A stretch of DNA of 32,172 nucleotides from Acidobacteriota bacterium (lineage in GTDB: Bacteria > Acidobacteriota > Aminicenantia > Aminicenantales > Saccharicenantaceae): positions 1 to 32,172 of the forward strand of contig JAKPXU010000055.1 of the NCBI GenBank assembly GCA_029571905.1. The letters run 5' to 3'. The position numbers and the translations under genes are program-made. Of this stretch, positions 19,467-29,300 are shown in pieces; positions within the stretch are counted from its first letter, which is position 1, and each line of letters starts with the position of its first letter. Under the pieces are notes generated by a model. It searched no databases and had not been told where the DNA came from. It saw only the letters and a program-made list of their open reading frames with translations.

Positions 19467-19787
19467 TCAGACACACCCATCGGGTTTCGGCAGACCGGCC
19501 ACCTTACAGGCACCCTTAGCTGGACCTGAGGGAAAAAGCTGGTAGATATGCTTTAAATTAATCCCGGTTTCATTGACCATTTTCCTGATCATCGGCGCCT
19601 GACCTTTTTGTAGATAATAATTGCGAATGTAATTTACGATTCGCCAGTGTTCTTCAGTCATCTGCTGGATGCCTTCGGCCAGTCTGGCCAGTTCTTCAGC
19701 AATCTCCATATCCCAGGCTTGCGGATTCTCTAAAAAACCATCATCATTCAATTTTAGCTTTTTGCCTTTGATTTCTATTTCTGGCAT
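19467..19787 (-). CDS. DsrC/TusE family sulfur-carrier protein with both C-terminal cysteines (start revised to ATG 19787)
   Basis: MPEIEIKGKKLKLNDDGFLENPQAWDMEIAEELARLAEGIQQMTEEHWRIVNYIRNYYLQKGQAPMIRKM...FPSGPAKGACKVAGLPKPDGCV. CX10C at the C-terminus. SD AAAGGAG. Confidence 0.94.
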   Translation of the reverse strand: MPEIEIKGKKLKLNDDGFLENPQAWDMEIAEELARLAEGIQQMTEEHWRIVNYIRNYYLQKGQAPMIRKMVNETGINLKHIYQLFPSGPAKGACKVAGLPKPDGCV

Positions 19788-19830
19788 GAGTTTTAGCTCC
19801 TTTCTTCTCTGGCTGGATAAAATTATAGAT

Positions 19831-21591
19831 TCACAGGCTCTTTTTTTCATCTGCCCTGGCTGACTGCTCTCTGGGCAGCCAGACAGTAAAGGTTGTGCCA
19901 ACGCCTGGGGCGCTGGTAACAGTTATTTTCCCCTGATGAAGAAGTACAATATGTTTGACTATGGCCAGCCCCAAGCCGGTCCCACCGGTTTTTCTAGAGC
20001 GCGATTTATCCACGACATAAAACCTTTCAAATATCCTGGAAAGATGCTCTTCTGCCAGTCCGATGCCTGTATCGCTGACTATGAGTTCTACCCCTCCATT
20101 TTTATTTCTCAAATTGATCTTCACTTCTCCTTTTTCGGTGTAGCGCAGGGCATTATCAACCAGATTGATAACCAATTGTTCCAGGAGAAAAGGATCGGCC
20201 TCCAGCCTAACCAGCGGCTCTGTTTCCACCTCCAGAGCGAGCCCTTTTTTAGCAGCCGGTGGGCTGTAAATATTAGCCACTAATTGAACCAATTCAGCCA
20301 GATTAACCTGCTCCGTTTCCAGCTCGGCTGATCTTTCCTCCAACTCTGACAGCCTGGCCAGATCTTCGATGAGCCGATTCAGACGCTGTATATTTCTTTT
20401 TATTATGTCAAGATAAGCTTGCCCTTGAGAGCTGAGCCTTTCCTCTTCCAGTGTTTCGATAAAGCCGCTGATAGCAGTTAGCGGAGTTTTCAGCTCATGA
20501 ATCAAGTTGGCCTGAAACTCTTGCTTTTTGCGAGCCAGATCAACCATTTCCGTTATGTCAGAAACTCTTACTAAAAAGTGCTGTTGAGCTGGCAGCCAGT
20601 TGGCTGCCAGAGAATAGATACGTCCTGCTCTTTCCAGCCTTTGCTGAACAGGTTTTGATTTGTCCTTAGCTTCATCCAGAAGGGCTTTCAGCTCCGGCCA
20701 GCGCACAGCTTGCCAGTAAAACTCCTGACTGAAATCTAAATCAGAAAACATCTCCTTCAGACTGTCACTGGCCAGAATGATTTTACCTTCCTGATCAAAA
20801 AGAAACCAGCCTTCGCCGCTGGCCTCCAACAGTCCCGAAAAGATTTCCTGTTGTTCTTTAAGATGCGAAGATAACTCTTCTTTCTGCGAAATCAGATGAC
20901 TTACCCCACCACCCAGTTCACCCAGTTCCTCGAGAAGCGAAGTTCGAATGATTGGGCCAGTCTCAGATGTTTCAGCCTGGTTGATGATGGACAATAATTC
21001 ATTCAGTGGTTTAAATAGCCTCTTCAGGGAAATATAAACCAAGGCCCAACTTAAAGCTAAGCCAAGTCCAAAAAAAACTAGAAAATACCGGACGGACTGA
21101 TGATAGGACATGGCAGCCAGATCCCGATCACGGGAAACCCGACAGGCTCCGATTATCCGGTCATCTCGTTGGATAGGAACTGCCACATAAAACATCATTT
21201 TTTTCAAAGTATCGCTATATCGCGAACTGGAACCAACCTGGCCAGCCAGAGCCTGATAAATCTCTGGCCGATAACGGTGGCTCTCCAGAGCCACTGCTTC
21301 TTTTTCGCTGTCAAAGACCACCCGACCATTGGCATCAATCAGGGTAACCCTGATCCTGGACAACCTGGCCTGTGTTAAAAGAAGTTCAGTTAAATCGCTA
21401 TCGCCGAGCTCTGGAAAGGAACCAATTTCCGCCGTTAAGGCCAGAGCCAGCTCTTGCAGTTCATTTAGCTCTCTTTTGACCTCAATATCTTTTTCTTTCT
21501 GGATAATAATAATGGCCAGACCCCCCAGGACAATTAGAGATATAGCCCAGAGAGATAAAAGATTTCGTCTAAAATATCTTTTCAACTTCAC
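19831..21591 (-). CDS. PhoR-like sensor histidine kinase (TM, extracytoplasmic sensor, HAMP/PAS-like, HisKA, HATPase_c)
   Basis: GTG start. N-terminal TM segment; FQANLIHELKTPLTAISGFIETLEEE H-box; INLVDNALRYTEKGEV N-box; DTGIGLAEEHLSRIFERFYVVDKSRSRKTGGTGLGLAIVKHIV. Confidence 0.94.
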   Translation of the reverse strand: MKLKRYFRRNLLSLWAISLIVLGGLAIIIIQKEKDIEVKRELNELQELALALTAEIGSFPELGDSDLTELLLTQARLSRIRVTLIDANGRVVFDSEKEAVALESHRYRPEIYQALAGQVGSSSRYSDTLKKMMFYVAVPIQRDDRIIGACRVSRDRDLAAMSYHQSVRYFLVFFGLGLALSWALVYISLKRLFKPLNELLSIINQAETSETGPIIRTSLLEELGELGGGVSHLISQKEELSSHLKEQQEIFSGLLEASGEGWFLFDQEGKIILASDSLKEMFSDLDFSQEFYWQAVRWPELKALLDEAKDKSKPVQQRLERAGRIYSLAANWLPAQQHFLVRVSDITEMVDLARKKQEFQANLIHELKTPLTAISGFIETLEEERLSSQGQAYLDIIKRNIQRLNRLIEDLARLSELEERSAELETEQVNLAELVQLVANIYSPPAAKKGLALEVETEPLVRLEADPFLLEQLVINLVDNALRYTEKGEVKINLRNKNGGVELIVSDTGIGLAEEHLSRIFERFYVVDKSRSRKTGGTGLGLAIVKHIVLLHQGKITVTSAPGVGTTFTVWLPREQSARADEKKSL

Positions 21592-21619
21592 AGGAGACCA
21601 GCCGTCGCATTTTATAGAA

Positions 21620-21649
21620 CCGGGAACTAGGCGGCCACCTAATTCCCGG
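21620..21649 (-). promoter_or_regulatory. Stem-loop / inverted repeat in the histidine kinase 5' leader
   Basis: Reverse strand CCGGGAATTAGG-TGGCCG-CCTAGTTCCCGG. 12-bp stem with one G-U wobble on the minus-strand RNA (a C-A mismatch on the plus strand). Confidence 0.6.
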
Positions 21650-21743
21650 CGAGACTCGCTGACATTATAAGCAATTCGGCAGGAGAATAGAACCTATTTT
21701 AATCAATTTTTGTATGCTAAAATTGTCATAAAGGAGGAGGAAG

Positions 21744-22481
21744 ATGGACAAGATAGCAGTTTTAACTCTCAGCTTGTTGCTTGGACTGGTCCCGCTTCTG
21801 GCTTTTGGCCAAAAACTGGAAGAGGACATTATCAAAACTTCGGCCGGTAATTTAAAAATCAATTTTATCGGCCACGCCAGCTTGGTACTAACCTTTGAAG
21901 ATAAGGTCATCCACGTTGATCCTGTGACCAGTGAGGGCAATTACAAAGAACTTCCCCAGGCTGATCTAATTCTTATCACGCATGAGCATTATGACCATTT
22001 TGATCCCGCCACCTTGAAAATTCTTAAAAAGGACACAACCATCATTGTTGGTCCCGCTAGCTGTCAGTCCAAAGTCCAGGATTTAAAAGTTATGAAAAAT
22101 GGCGATCGGTTAAACCTTCTTGGACTCGATATTGAAGCTGTGCCAGCTTACAATCTGGTTCATAAAAGGCCGGATGGTCAACCATTTCACCCCCGCGGCG
22201 CAGGCAATGGTTATGTTATTACTTTCGGTGATAAAAGAGTTTATATTGCTGGTGATACTGAAAATATTCCCGAAATGAAAAACCTGAAAAATATTGACAT
22301 TGCTTTTTTGCCAATGAATTTGCCCTATACGATGACGCCAGAGATGGTAGCCGAAGCCGCCAGATGGATTAAGCCCGGGATTCTCTATCCTTATCACTAT
22401 GGTGATACGAACACTTCCAGGTTAGTTACCCTGTTAAAAGACATCCCGGAAATAGAGGTGCGCATCCGGCATATGAAATAA
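21744..22481 (+). CDS. Exported MBL-fold metal-dependent hydrolase (UlaG-like)
   Basis: Signal peptide MDKIAVLTLSLLLGLVPLLAFGQ; IGHASLVLTFEDKVIHVDPV; ITHEHYDHFDPATL; VYIAGDTENIPEM; YPYHYGDT. SD GGAGGAGG. Confidence 0.92.
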   Translation: MDKIAVLTLSLLLGLVPLLAFGQKLEEDIIKTSAGNLKINFIGHASLVLTFEDKVIHVDPVTSEGNYKELPQADLILITHEHYDHFDPATLKILKKDTTIIVGPASCQSKVQDLKVMKNGDRLNLLGLDIEAVPAYNLVHKRPDGQPFHPRGAGNGYVITFGDKRVYIAGDTENIPEMKNLKNIDIAFLPMNLPYTMTPEMVAEAARWIKPGILYPYHYGDTNTSRLVTLLKDIPEIEVRIRHMK

Positions 22482-22633
22482 AGTTTCAGGCGGAGCGATT
22501 TTCCATTTTCAAGAAAGTAATAACCACAAGCAGTGGGAATACATGTTCATGCTCATGACGAGAATAGTCCGGCGGACATCCTGTCTCTCTGGCGAGCAGA
22601 AGCTGCTATCTAAACTTAACCCATATAGTTTGT

Positions 22634-25354
22634 TCAGTATATCTCATAAAATTTAAATTTCTTGTTGAGCCACTTGACCAGCTCCATTGTCCAGAGCGGC
22701 AAAGAGGATAAAATCAGAACTAGTACCCAGTCGAATAAGGTCAGATTTTCAGTCTTAAAAATATTTTGCATGAATGGGATATAAACAACTGAGAGCTGAA
22801 GGACAAGAGAAATCAGCAAAGCATAAATCAGCCTCGGATTGGTAAAAAAGCCCAGTTCAAAAATTGATTTCATCTGGTGGCGGGAATTTAAGGCCTGGAA
22901 AAGTTGGGCTACAGCCAGGACGATGAAGGCAGCTGTCCTGGCCCGGCCCAAACCTTCTTTTTCAATAAATAGAACGTAAGCGAAAGCAAATAATGAACAG
23001 AAAGCTATAAACATGCCCTGCAAAGACATTAAAGCGCCTCTTTTTCTATCTATAATCGGCTCATTCGGTTTCCTGGGAGGACGACTCATAATATCTTTAT
23101 CAGGGGGATCGAATCCCAGCCCCAGGGCTGGCAAGCTATCGGTAACCAAATTGACCCAGAGAATATGGATAGGAAGAAGCGGCACCGGCCAGCCGACCAA
23201 AGAGGCAACAAACATGACCATAATTTCGCCTAAATTACAGGACAGAAGATAATGAACAAATTTTTTTATATTGTCGTAAATAGCTCGTCCCTCTTCGACT
23301 GCGGCTACAATAGAAGCAAAGTTGTCGTCAGTAATAACCATATCAGAAACTTCTTTAGTCACATCAGTGCCAGTAATACCCATAGCTACCCCGATATCAG
23401 CCTCCTTCACGGCTGGGGCATCGTTTACTCCATCCCCGGTCATGGCCACCACTTCTCCTTTTTTCTTCCAGGCCCTGACGATCCTCAGCTTGTGTTCAGG
23501 CGAGACGCGAGCATAAACCTGAATTTTATCCACCAGCTTTTCCAGATCTTCCTGACTCAGCTTGTTGAGTTCGTCCCCGCTTAAAGCTTCCGAACCTGGT
23601 TGAAGCATGCCCATTTCCGAAGCGATAGCTACAGCCGTGATCTTGTGATCACCGGTAATCATAACCGGCTTTATCCCGGCCAGAAGGCACTTAGCAATGG
23701 CTTCCACTGCTTCGCTTCGCGGCGGATCAATCATAGCCACCAGACCGGTAAAGACCAGGTCTTTTTCCAGAGTGGAAGCTTCCATCTTTTCTGGCAGAGA
23801 CGATATTTTTCTGTAAGCACAACCCAGTACTCGTAGTGCCTGCTTGGCCAGAAGGTCATTTACTTCCAGAATCTTTTTTACCTCTTCTTCTGACAGTGGA
23901 ACTTCCTGCCCATTAACAAGCTGACTCGTACAATTTTGAAGGAGGACGTCCGGAGCACCTTTAACATAGGCAACATACTCTTCACCTGAGCGCCTGATCA
24001 TGGTCATCATCTTCCGCTCAGAGTCGAACGGAATTTCTTCCACCAGAGGTTGCTCTTCTTCCAGCTTATTTTTTTCCAGGCCGGCCTTTAACCCGGCTGA
24101 CAGCAAGGCACCTTCCGTCGGATCGCCAGCAATCTTGTAGCGGCCGTTCTCCTCAACCAGAGAAGCCGCATTGCAAAGCAATCCGCAGGTTAGAGTTTTT
24201 ATCAACTCAGGATAATCAGCTGGATTAACCTTATCTTGTTCTAGGCTGAAATCTCCCTCAGGCTCATAACCATTCCCGCTGATCGTAAACAGCTGCCCAT
24301 TAGCATAGACAGCTCTGACCATCATTTCATTTCTGGTCAGTGTGCCCGTTTTATCAGAACAGATGACAGTAGCTGCTCCCAGAGTTTCAACCGATGGCAA
24401 TTTCCGGATAAGGACATGACGTTTGACCAGACGCTGGACACCGAGGGCTAAAGCAATAGTTACAACTGCGGGCAGCCCTTCCGGTATGGCAGCGACCGCC
24501 AGGCTGACCGCCGTTAAAAAGACCTCAACTAATTCCCCTCCTCTCAGCCACTCCAGCAAAAAAACCATGGCCACCAGACCAATGCAGATATAAACCAGTA
24601 GCCTGCCAAATTGTTCCAGTTTTTTCTGGAGAGGCGTCGTTTCCATGGATATTTCCTGAATCATACTGGCGATTTTGCCCAGCTCGGTGGACATGCCAGT
24701 CTGAACAACAATAGCCATGGCCTTGCCAGCCGAAACAGATGTGCCCGCATAAACCATGTTAGCCCGGTCAGCCAGTGGAACGTCCTCTTCGTCGAGGACC
24801 AGACTGGTCTTATAGACCGGTGTCGATTCACCTGTCAGGCTGGCTTCCAGAACAGCAAAATTAGGCGTATGAGATATTACCCTGGCGTCAGCACTTATAT
24901 TATCCCCGGCCTCCAGTTCAAGTATATCTCCGGGGACCACTTCCCTGGCCGGAATCTGGATTAACTGTCCATTTCTGATTACCCGGCACATAGGAGCGGC
25001 CATTTTTTTAAGAGCCAGTAAAGCCTTTTCTGCCTGATATTCCTGGACAAAGCCTAGAACAGCATTAAGGATGACGATCGCCATGATGGCCAGGGCATCA
25101 ACCCACTCGCCAAGAAAACCCGACAAAACCGCCGCTACCAGCAGTACCCAGACAAGAAATGATTTAAATTGATCAAAAAAGACCAACAGAGGAGAGCGGC
25201 CAGGAGCTGCTTCGAGCTCATTAGGACCATATTTTTCAAGACTTTGCCGCGCCTGTTCGGAAGTCAGGCCTTTCTTTAAATCACTGCCAAAATGAGCAGC
25301 AATGTCCTCGGGTGTGTATCTCCAGAATTTTTTCTCTGTCATCTGTTCAGCCAT
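22634..25354 (-). CDS. P-type cation ATPase, Ca2+-transporting (type II) family
   Basis: 906 aa. CSDKTGTLTRNEM, AIPEGLPAVVTI, MTGDGVNDAPAVKEADIGVAMG, LGEIMVMFVASL, HILWVNLVTDSLPALGLG. Confidence 0.95.
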   Translation of the reverse strand: MAEQMTEKKFWRYTPEDIAAHFGSDLKKGLTSEQARQSLEKYGPNELEAAPGRSPLLVFFDQFKSFLVWVLLVAAVLSGFLGEWVDALAIMAIVILNAVLGFVQEYQAEKALLALKKMAAPMCRVIRNGQLIQIPAREVVPGDILELEAGDNISADARVISHTPNFAVLEASLTGESTPVYKTSLVLDEEDVPLADRANMVYAGTSVSAGKAMAIVVQTGMSTELGKIASMIQEISMETTPLQKKLEQFGRLLVYICIGLVAMVFLLEWLRGGELVEVFLTAVSLAVAAIPEGLPAVVTIALALGVQRLVKRHVLIRKLPSVETLGAATVICSDKTGTLTRNEMMVRAVYANGQLFTISGNGYEPEGDFSLEQDKVNPADYPELIKTLTCGLLCNAASLVEENGRYKIAGDPTEGALLSAGLKAGLEKNKLEEEQPLVEEIPFDSERKMMTMIRRSGEEYVAYVKGAPDVLLQNCTSQLVNGQEVPLSEEEVKKILEVNDLLAKQALRVLGCAYRKISSLPEKMEASTLEKDLVFTGLVAMIDPPRSEAVEAIAKCLLAGIKPVMITGDHKITAVAIASEMGMLQPGSEALSGDELNKLSQEDLEKLVDKIQVYARVSPEHKLRIVRAWKKKGEVVAMTGDGVNDAPAVKEADIGVAMGITGTDVTKEVSDMVITDDNFASIVAAVEEGRAIYDNIKKFVHYLLSCNLGEIMVMFVASLVGWPVPLLPIHILWVNLVTDSLPALGLGFDPPDKDIMSRPPRKPNEPIIDRKRGALMSLQGMFIAFCSLFAFAYVLFIEKEGLGRARTAAFIVLAVAQLFQALNSRHQMKSIFELGFFTNPRLIYALLISLVLQLSVVYIPFMQNIFKTENLTLFDWVLVLILSSLPLWTMELVKWLNKKFKFYEIY

Positions 25355-25503
25355 TGATCATCCTCTTGTTTCCAAAATTATAAATTTTTGTCAAATTATA
25401 TCACCAGGATCGCTAAACTGCGAAAATGTTTGGTACTCCATTTAGTTCGGGGAAAAATATTAGATTCGCAGCCTGGCTTAGTTTTTCTTATCATTTAAGC
25501 TTA

Positions 25504-26286
25504 TTAACTTATAATCAACTTATTAATCAGAAAGGTTCCCAATTTTTCCAGAACTTCCGCTACCACCGGCGATTCGAGTTTCAGTCCTTCCGACGGCATC
25601 CTGGCCAGCTCGACACTAACTGGAATCTGGACGATTAATTCTGTGCCATATCCTTTTGTCAGCTTTTCTGTTTCGTTTTGACCGTAAAAATTAGTTATCT
25701 GGCCGCAGTGAGGACAAATAAAATAGCTCATATTCTCTACCAGGCCCAGAGCCGGAATTTTAAGCCTGTCTGCCATCTGAATGGACCTGGCCACCACTAC
25801 TGAGACCAGATCCTGAGGGGTGGTGACATAAATAAAGCCCTCCAGGGGCAGAGCCTGCATAACAGTAATGGCCACATCCGATGTTCCCGGTGGCATATCA
25901 AGGATTAAAAAGTCCAGCTCGCCCCAGAGAACTTCACCCCAGAACTGCTGGATGGCCCGGCCGAGAAGTGGCCCCCGCCAGATAACTGGCTGCTCTTCAT
26001 TATCAACCAGAAAGCTGATGGACATGACTTTGAGCCCCTGCTCAGTTTCAACCGGACAGATAAAATCGCCACTAACCTTCATATCATATCCGGGAAGATG
26101 CATTATCCGGGGAATGCTGGCCCCGGTAATATCAGCATCGAGGATACCAACTCTATAGCCTTTTTGTCTAAGCGCCAGGGCAGTGAGATAGGTAACCGTG
26201 GACTTTCCCACTCCGCCTTTTCCGCTCATCACTCCTATAAGATATTTGATTTTATTCGGACTGTCTTTTTTCTCGGGCTGATCCAT
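25504..26286 (-). CDS. Mrp/NBP35 (ApbC-like) Fe-S cluster carrier P-loop ATPase
   Basis: GVMSGKGGVGKSTVTYLTALAL; ILDADITGASIPRIM; WGELDFLILDMPPGTSDVAIT; ENMSYFICPHCGQ. Confidence 0.94.
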   Translation of the reverse strand: MDQPEKKDSPNKIKYLIGVMSGKGGVGKSTVTYLTALALRQKGYRVGILDADITGASIPRIMHLPGYDMKVSGDFICPVETEQGLKVMSISFLVDNEEQPVIWRGPLLGRAIQQFWGEVLWGELDFLILDMPPGTSDVAITVMQALPLEGFIYVTTPQDLVSVVVARSIQMADRLKIPALGLVENMSYFICPHCGQITNFYGQNETEKLTKGYGTELIVQIPVSVELARMPSEGLKLESPVVAEVLEKLGTFLINKLIIS

Positions 26287-26397
26287 GTTACCTCCAGCTA
26301 TTGTCAGCTTTTCTACACTATTTACTCTACGATCCCACCTCTTTTTTAAATTAGATAATAGGTCTTAATGTTAAATTTTTATTTTTTAAAAAAATAC

Positions 26398-29300
26398 CTA
26401 TTTTTTTACCGGATAGGGTGGTACCGGGGGTATATTTTTCTCCTCTGTTTTGAGTTTTTCCAGGATAACTTCAATCGCCTTGTTGAGCTGTTCGTCAATT
26501 CCCTCATACTCTTTAGCTGGATCATTATCGACAAAAATATCCGGTTCGACTCCTTCACCCTCAATAATCCATTTAGTACCCTCAAGGTTATAAGGAGCAA
26601 ACTCCGGCTTGTTCAGATAGCCTCCATCCACAATCGGTAAGCTGCCGCGAATTCCGACCACTCCGCCCCAGGTTCTCTTGCCGATGAGCGGACCTAAATT
26701 ATAGTGCTTGAAGCGATAGGGGAAGAGATCTCCGTCGGAGGCTGAGAACTCATTGGCCAGACAGACTTTTGGCCCCATAATAACTGCTGCCGGATCCCAG
26801 TTCGGAACTGAGCCACGAGCCACCTCAATGAACGCTGCCTGCCTGAGCAGTCTTTCAATCAACATGGGTGAAACGTTGCCGCCGCCATTGCCGCGGACAT
26901 CAATAATCAGGGCCTTTTTATTGACCTGAGGATAAAAATGCTTAACAAATTCGTTGAGGCCGGGAACACCCATATCAGGCACATGGATATAGGCAACACG
27001 ATCATTAGTAGCTTTGGCCACTATTTCAGCGTTTCTCTTCACCCAGTTATAATAATAAAGGCTATTTTCTCTCTCAATAGGTACAACCACCACTTCCCAG
27101 GCTCCCTTTTCGACCGGCTGAGAATTAACTTTGAGCGTCACCTGTCGTCCAGCTGTGTTGACCAGCAATTCATAGATATTTTTAACCTGATTGACCAGCT
27201 GGCCATTAATGGCAATTATATAATTTCCTTCTTTAACCTTGACTCCCACTTCTGTTAATGGCGAACGCAGATCTTTGTCCCAGTTCTGGCCTTCCAGAAT
27301 CTTTTTAATCCGGTAATAACCAGTGGCCCTGTCTTTCTCGAGCTTTGCTCCTAGTTGGCCAACATTGACTCTCTTAACAGCTGGCAGGTCTCCGCCACCC
27401 ACATAGGTATGACCACAGTTTAGTTCGCCAATCATTTCACCAATTACGTAAGTTAAATCAGCCCGATGATTAACTGCTCGGGCCAGAGGCTCATACTGAG
27501 CCCTCACTTTTTCCCAGTCAACACCGTGCATATTGGGTGCATAGAAAAAATCCCTCATCTGACGCCAGGATTCATTAAAAATCTGAGCCCATTCGGTCTG
27601 ACGGTCGAGCCACATTTCAAGGCCACTCAGATCAAGCTTTTCCTCAATTTTAATGGGGGCAGTGGGTAAATCAATTATGGCAAATTCACGACGCTGAGCA
27701 ACCAGCATTTTCTTCTGATCAGCCGAAATAACATAAGCACTCACCTGACCAAGGTCTTTCTCCTCCCTTTTATCCAGGTCATAGTATTTAAAACTGGTCT
27801 GACGATCTACTGTACTGCGTTTGAGATAATATAGGCGATCCCCAACTGAGGTTAAAGACGAATAACTTGCTACTTCAATGGGCAAATCGACGATTCTGTC
27901 CTTCAGGCCAACCTCATCCACTTTGACCACGACTTTCTCGACAGCCGCTTTAGCTGGCGCTGAAGCTCTTTCTTTATCTGGCTTCTCACCCTTAGCTGCC
28001 TCACTTCCTTGAGTAGCAATCTTAACTTCGTCGCTCTTCGGCTCAAAAGGCGATTTAGCTTCAGCCGTCAAAGTCACCAGATAAATTCTCGACATGGCTA
28101 AATAAGCATGATTGAATTCTGTCCGGCTGTAAACAGGATTAAAATCACGGTCAGAAACAAAGAATAGATATTTTCCATCAGTGCTAAAACAGGGCGAATA
28201 AGATGAATACCAGCTATCTGTCACCTCAATGGTTTTACCATTACTCAGGCTGTAAAGATAAATCTTTTCTACAGAATTTAGCTCCTGCTGGGAATAAGCT
28301 ACCCAATTTGAATCAGGCGACCAGGTGTAATCGTGAATTTCCCAGATCTTTCCTTTGGCTACTTCTGTTATTTGTTTTTTATCAATATCGATATAGCGCA
28401 GACGAAAGAGCCTGTCCGACCAGAGAATCTTCTTACTGTCCGGTGACCAGAGAAGCGCATATTTATAACTATCAGAATTAGAAGTCAATTGAACTGGCTG
28501 TCCAGAACCATCCTGCGGCCTGATATAAATCTCATCCCCTCCTGTTAGGTCAGAAATATAAGCTATCCAGCGCCCATCTGGAGACCAGGTCGCCTCTCGT
28601 TCATGAACACCGGAAGTATTGGACAAATTCCTGGTATTGCCGTGCCTGGCCGGGACAGTGAAAATTTCACCACGAGCTCCAAACAGCGCCCTGGCTCCAT
28701 CTGGCGCCAGATCAAAACTGGTAATTTTATCAGCAACTTTTACCAGTTCTGTCCTTGATCCTGATTGATCATCAGCAATATAAACCGGAATCCTGCTGAC
28801 TTTTTCACTGGCCAGATCAAGTTTGTAAAGATAGCCGCCATTTTCAAAAACGATGGCTCCAGGACCGATTGAAGGGAATTTAATATCATAGTCCTTAAAA
28901 TCTGTTATCTTTCTGGTATCTTTTGTCCCCACATCACAGGCATAAATATTCAGACGCTTTTCTTCCCCGCGATCTGACAGAAAATAAACTTTTTGCCCGC
29001 TCCACATGGGAATAATATCAAGTGCTGGATTATTCGTTATATTTTCAGTCTTTTTGCTCTTAAAATCGTAAATCCAGACATCATCAGCCATGCCACCACG
29101 GTATCTTTTCCAGGTGCGAAATTCACGGAAAATCCGGTTAAAAGCCAGCTTCGAACCATCCGGTGATAATGAACAGAAACCACTGCGGGGCAAGGGCAGT
29201 TCTTCGGGGAATCCGCCCTCTTTCGAGACTAAATATAATTGACCGTTGAAGTCATTCCATTCAGCCTGACGTGAGCGGTAGATAATATTCTGACCATCAG

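Noticed and set aside
19458-19470. CTGAGG-T-CCTCAG palindrome at the dsrC stop as a terminator
   Set aside because: Loop is too short for a full stem and no T-tract follows; too weak to call.
21744-22481. MBL-fold protein as a beta-lactamase or CRISPR/defence nuclease
   Set aside because: It has a signal peptide and a UlaG-like motif pattern (GHASLV...HEHYDHFD...GDT) of generic exported metal-dependent hydrolases; no defence neighbours.
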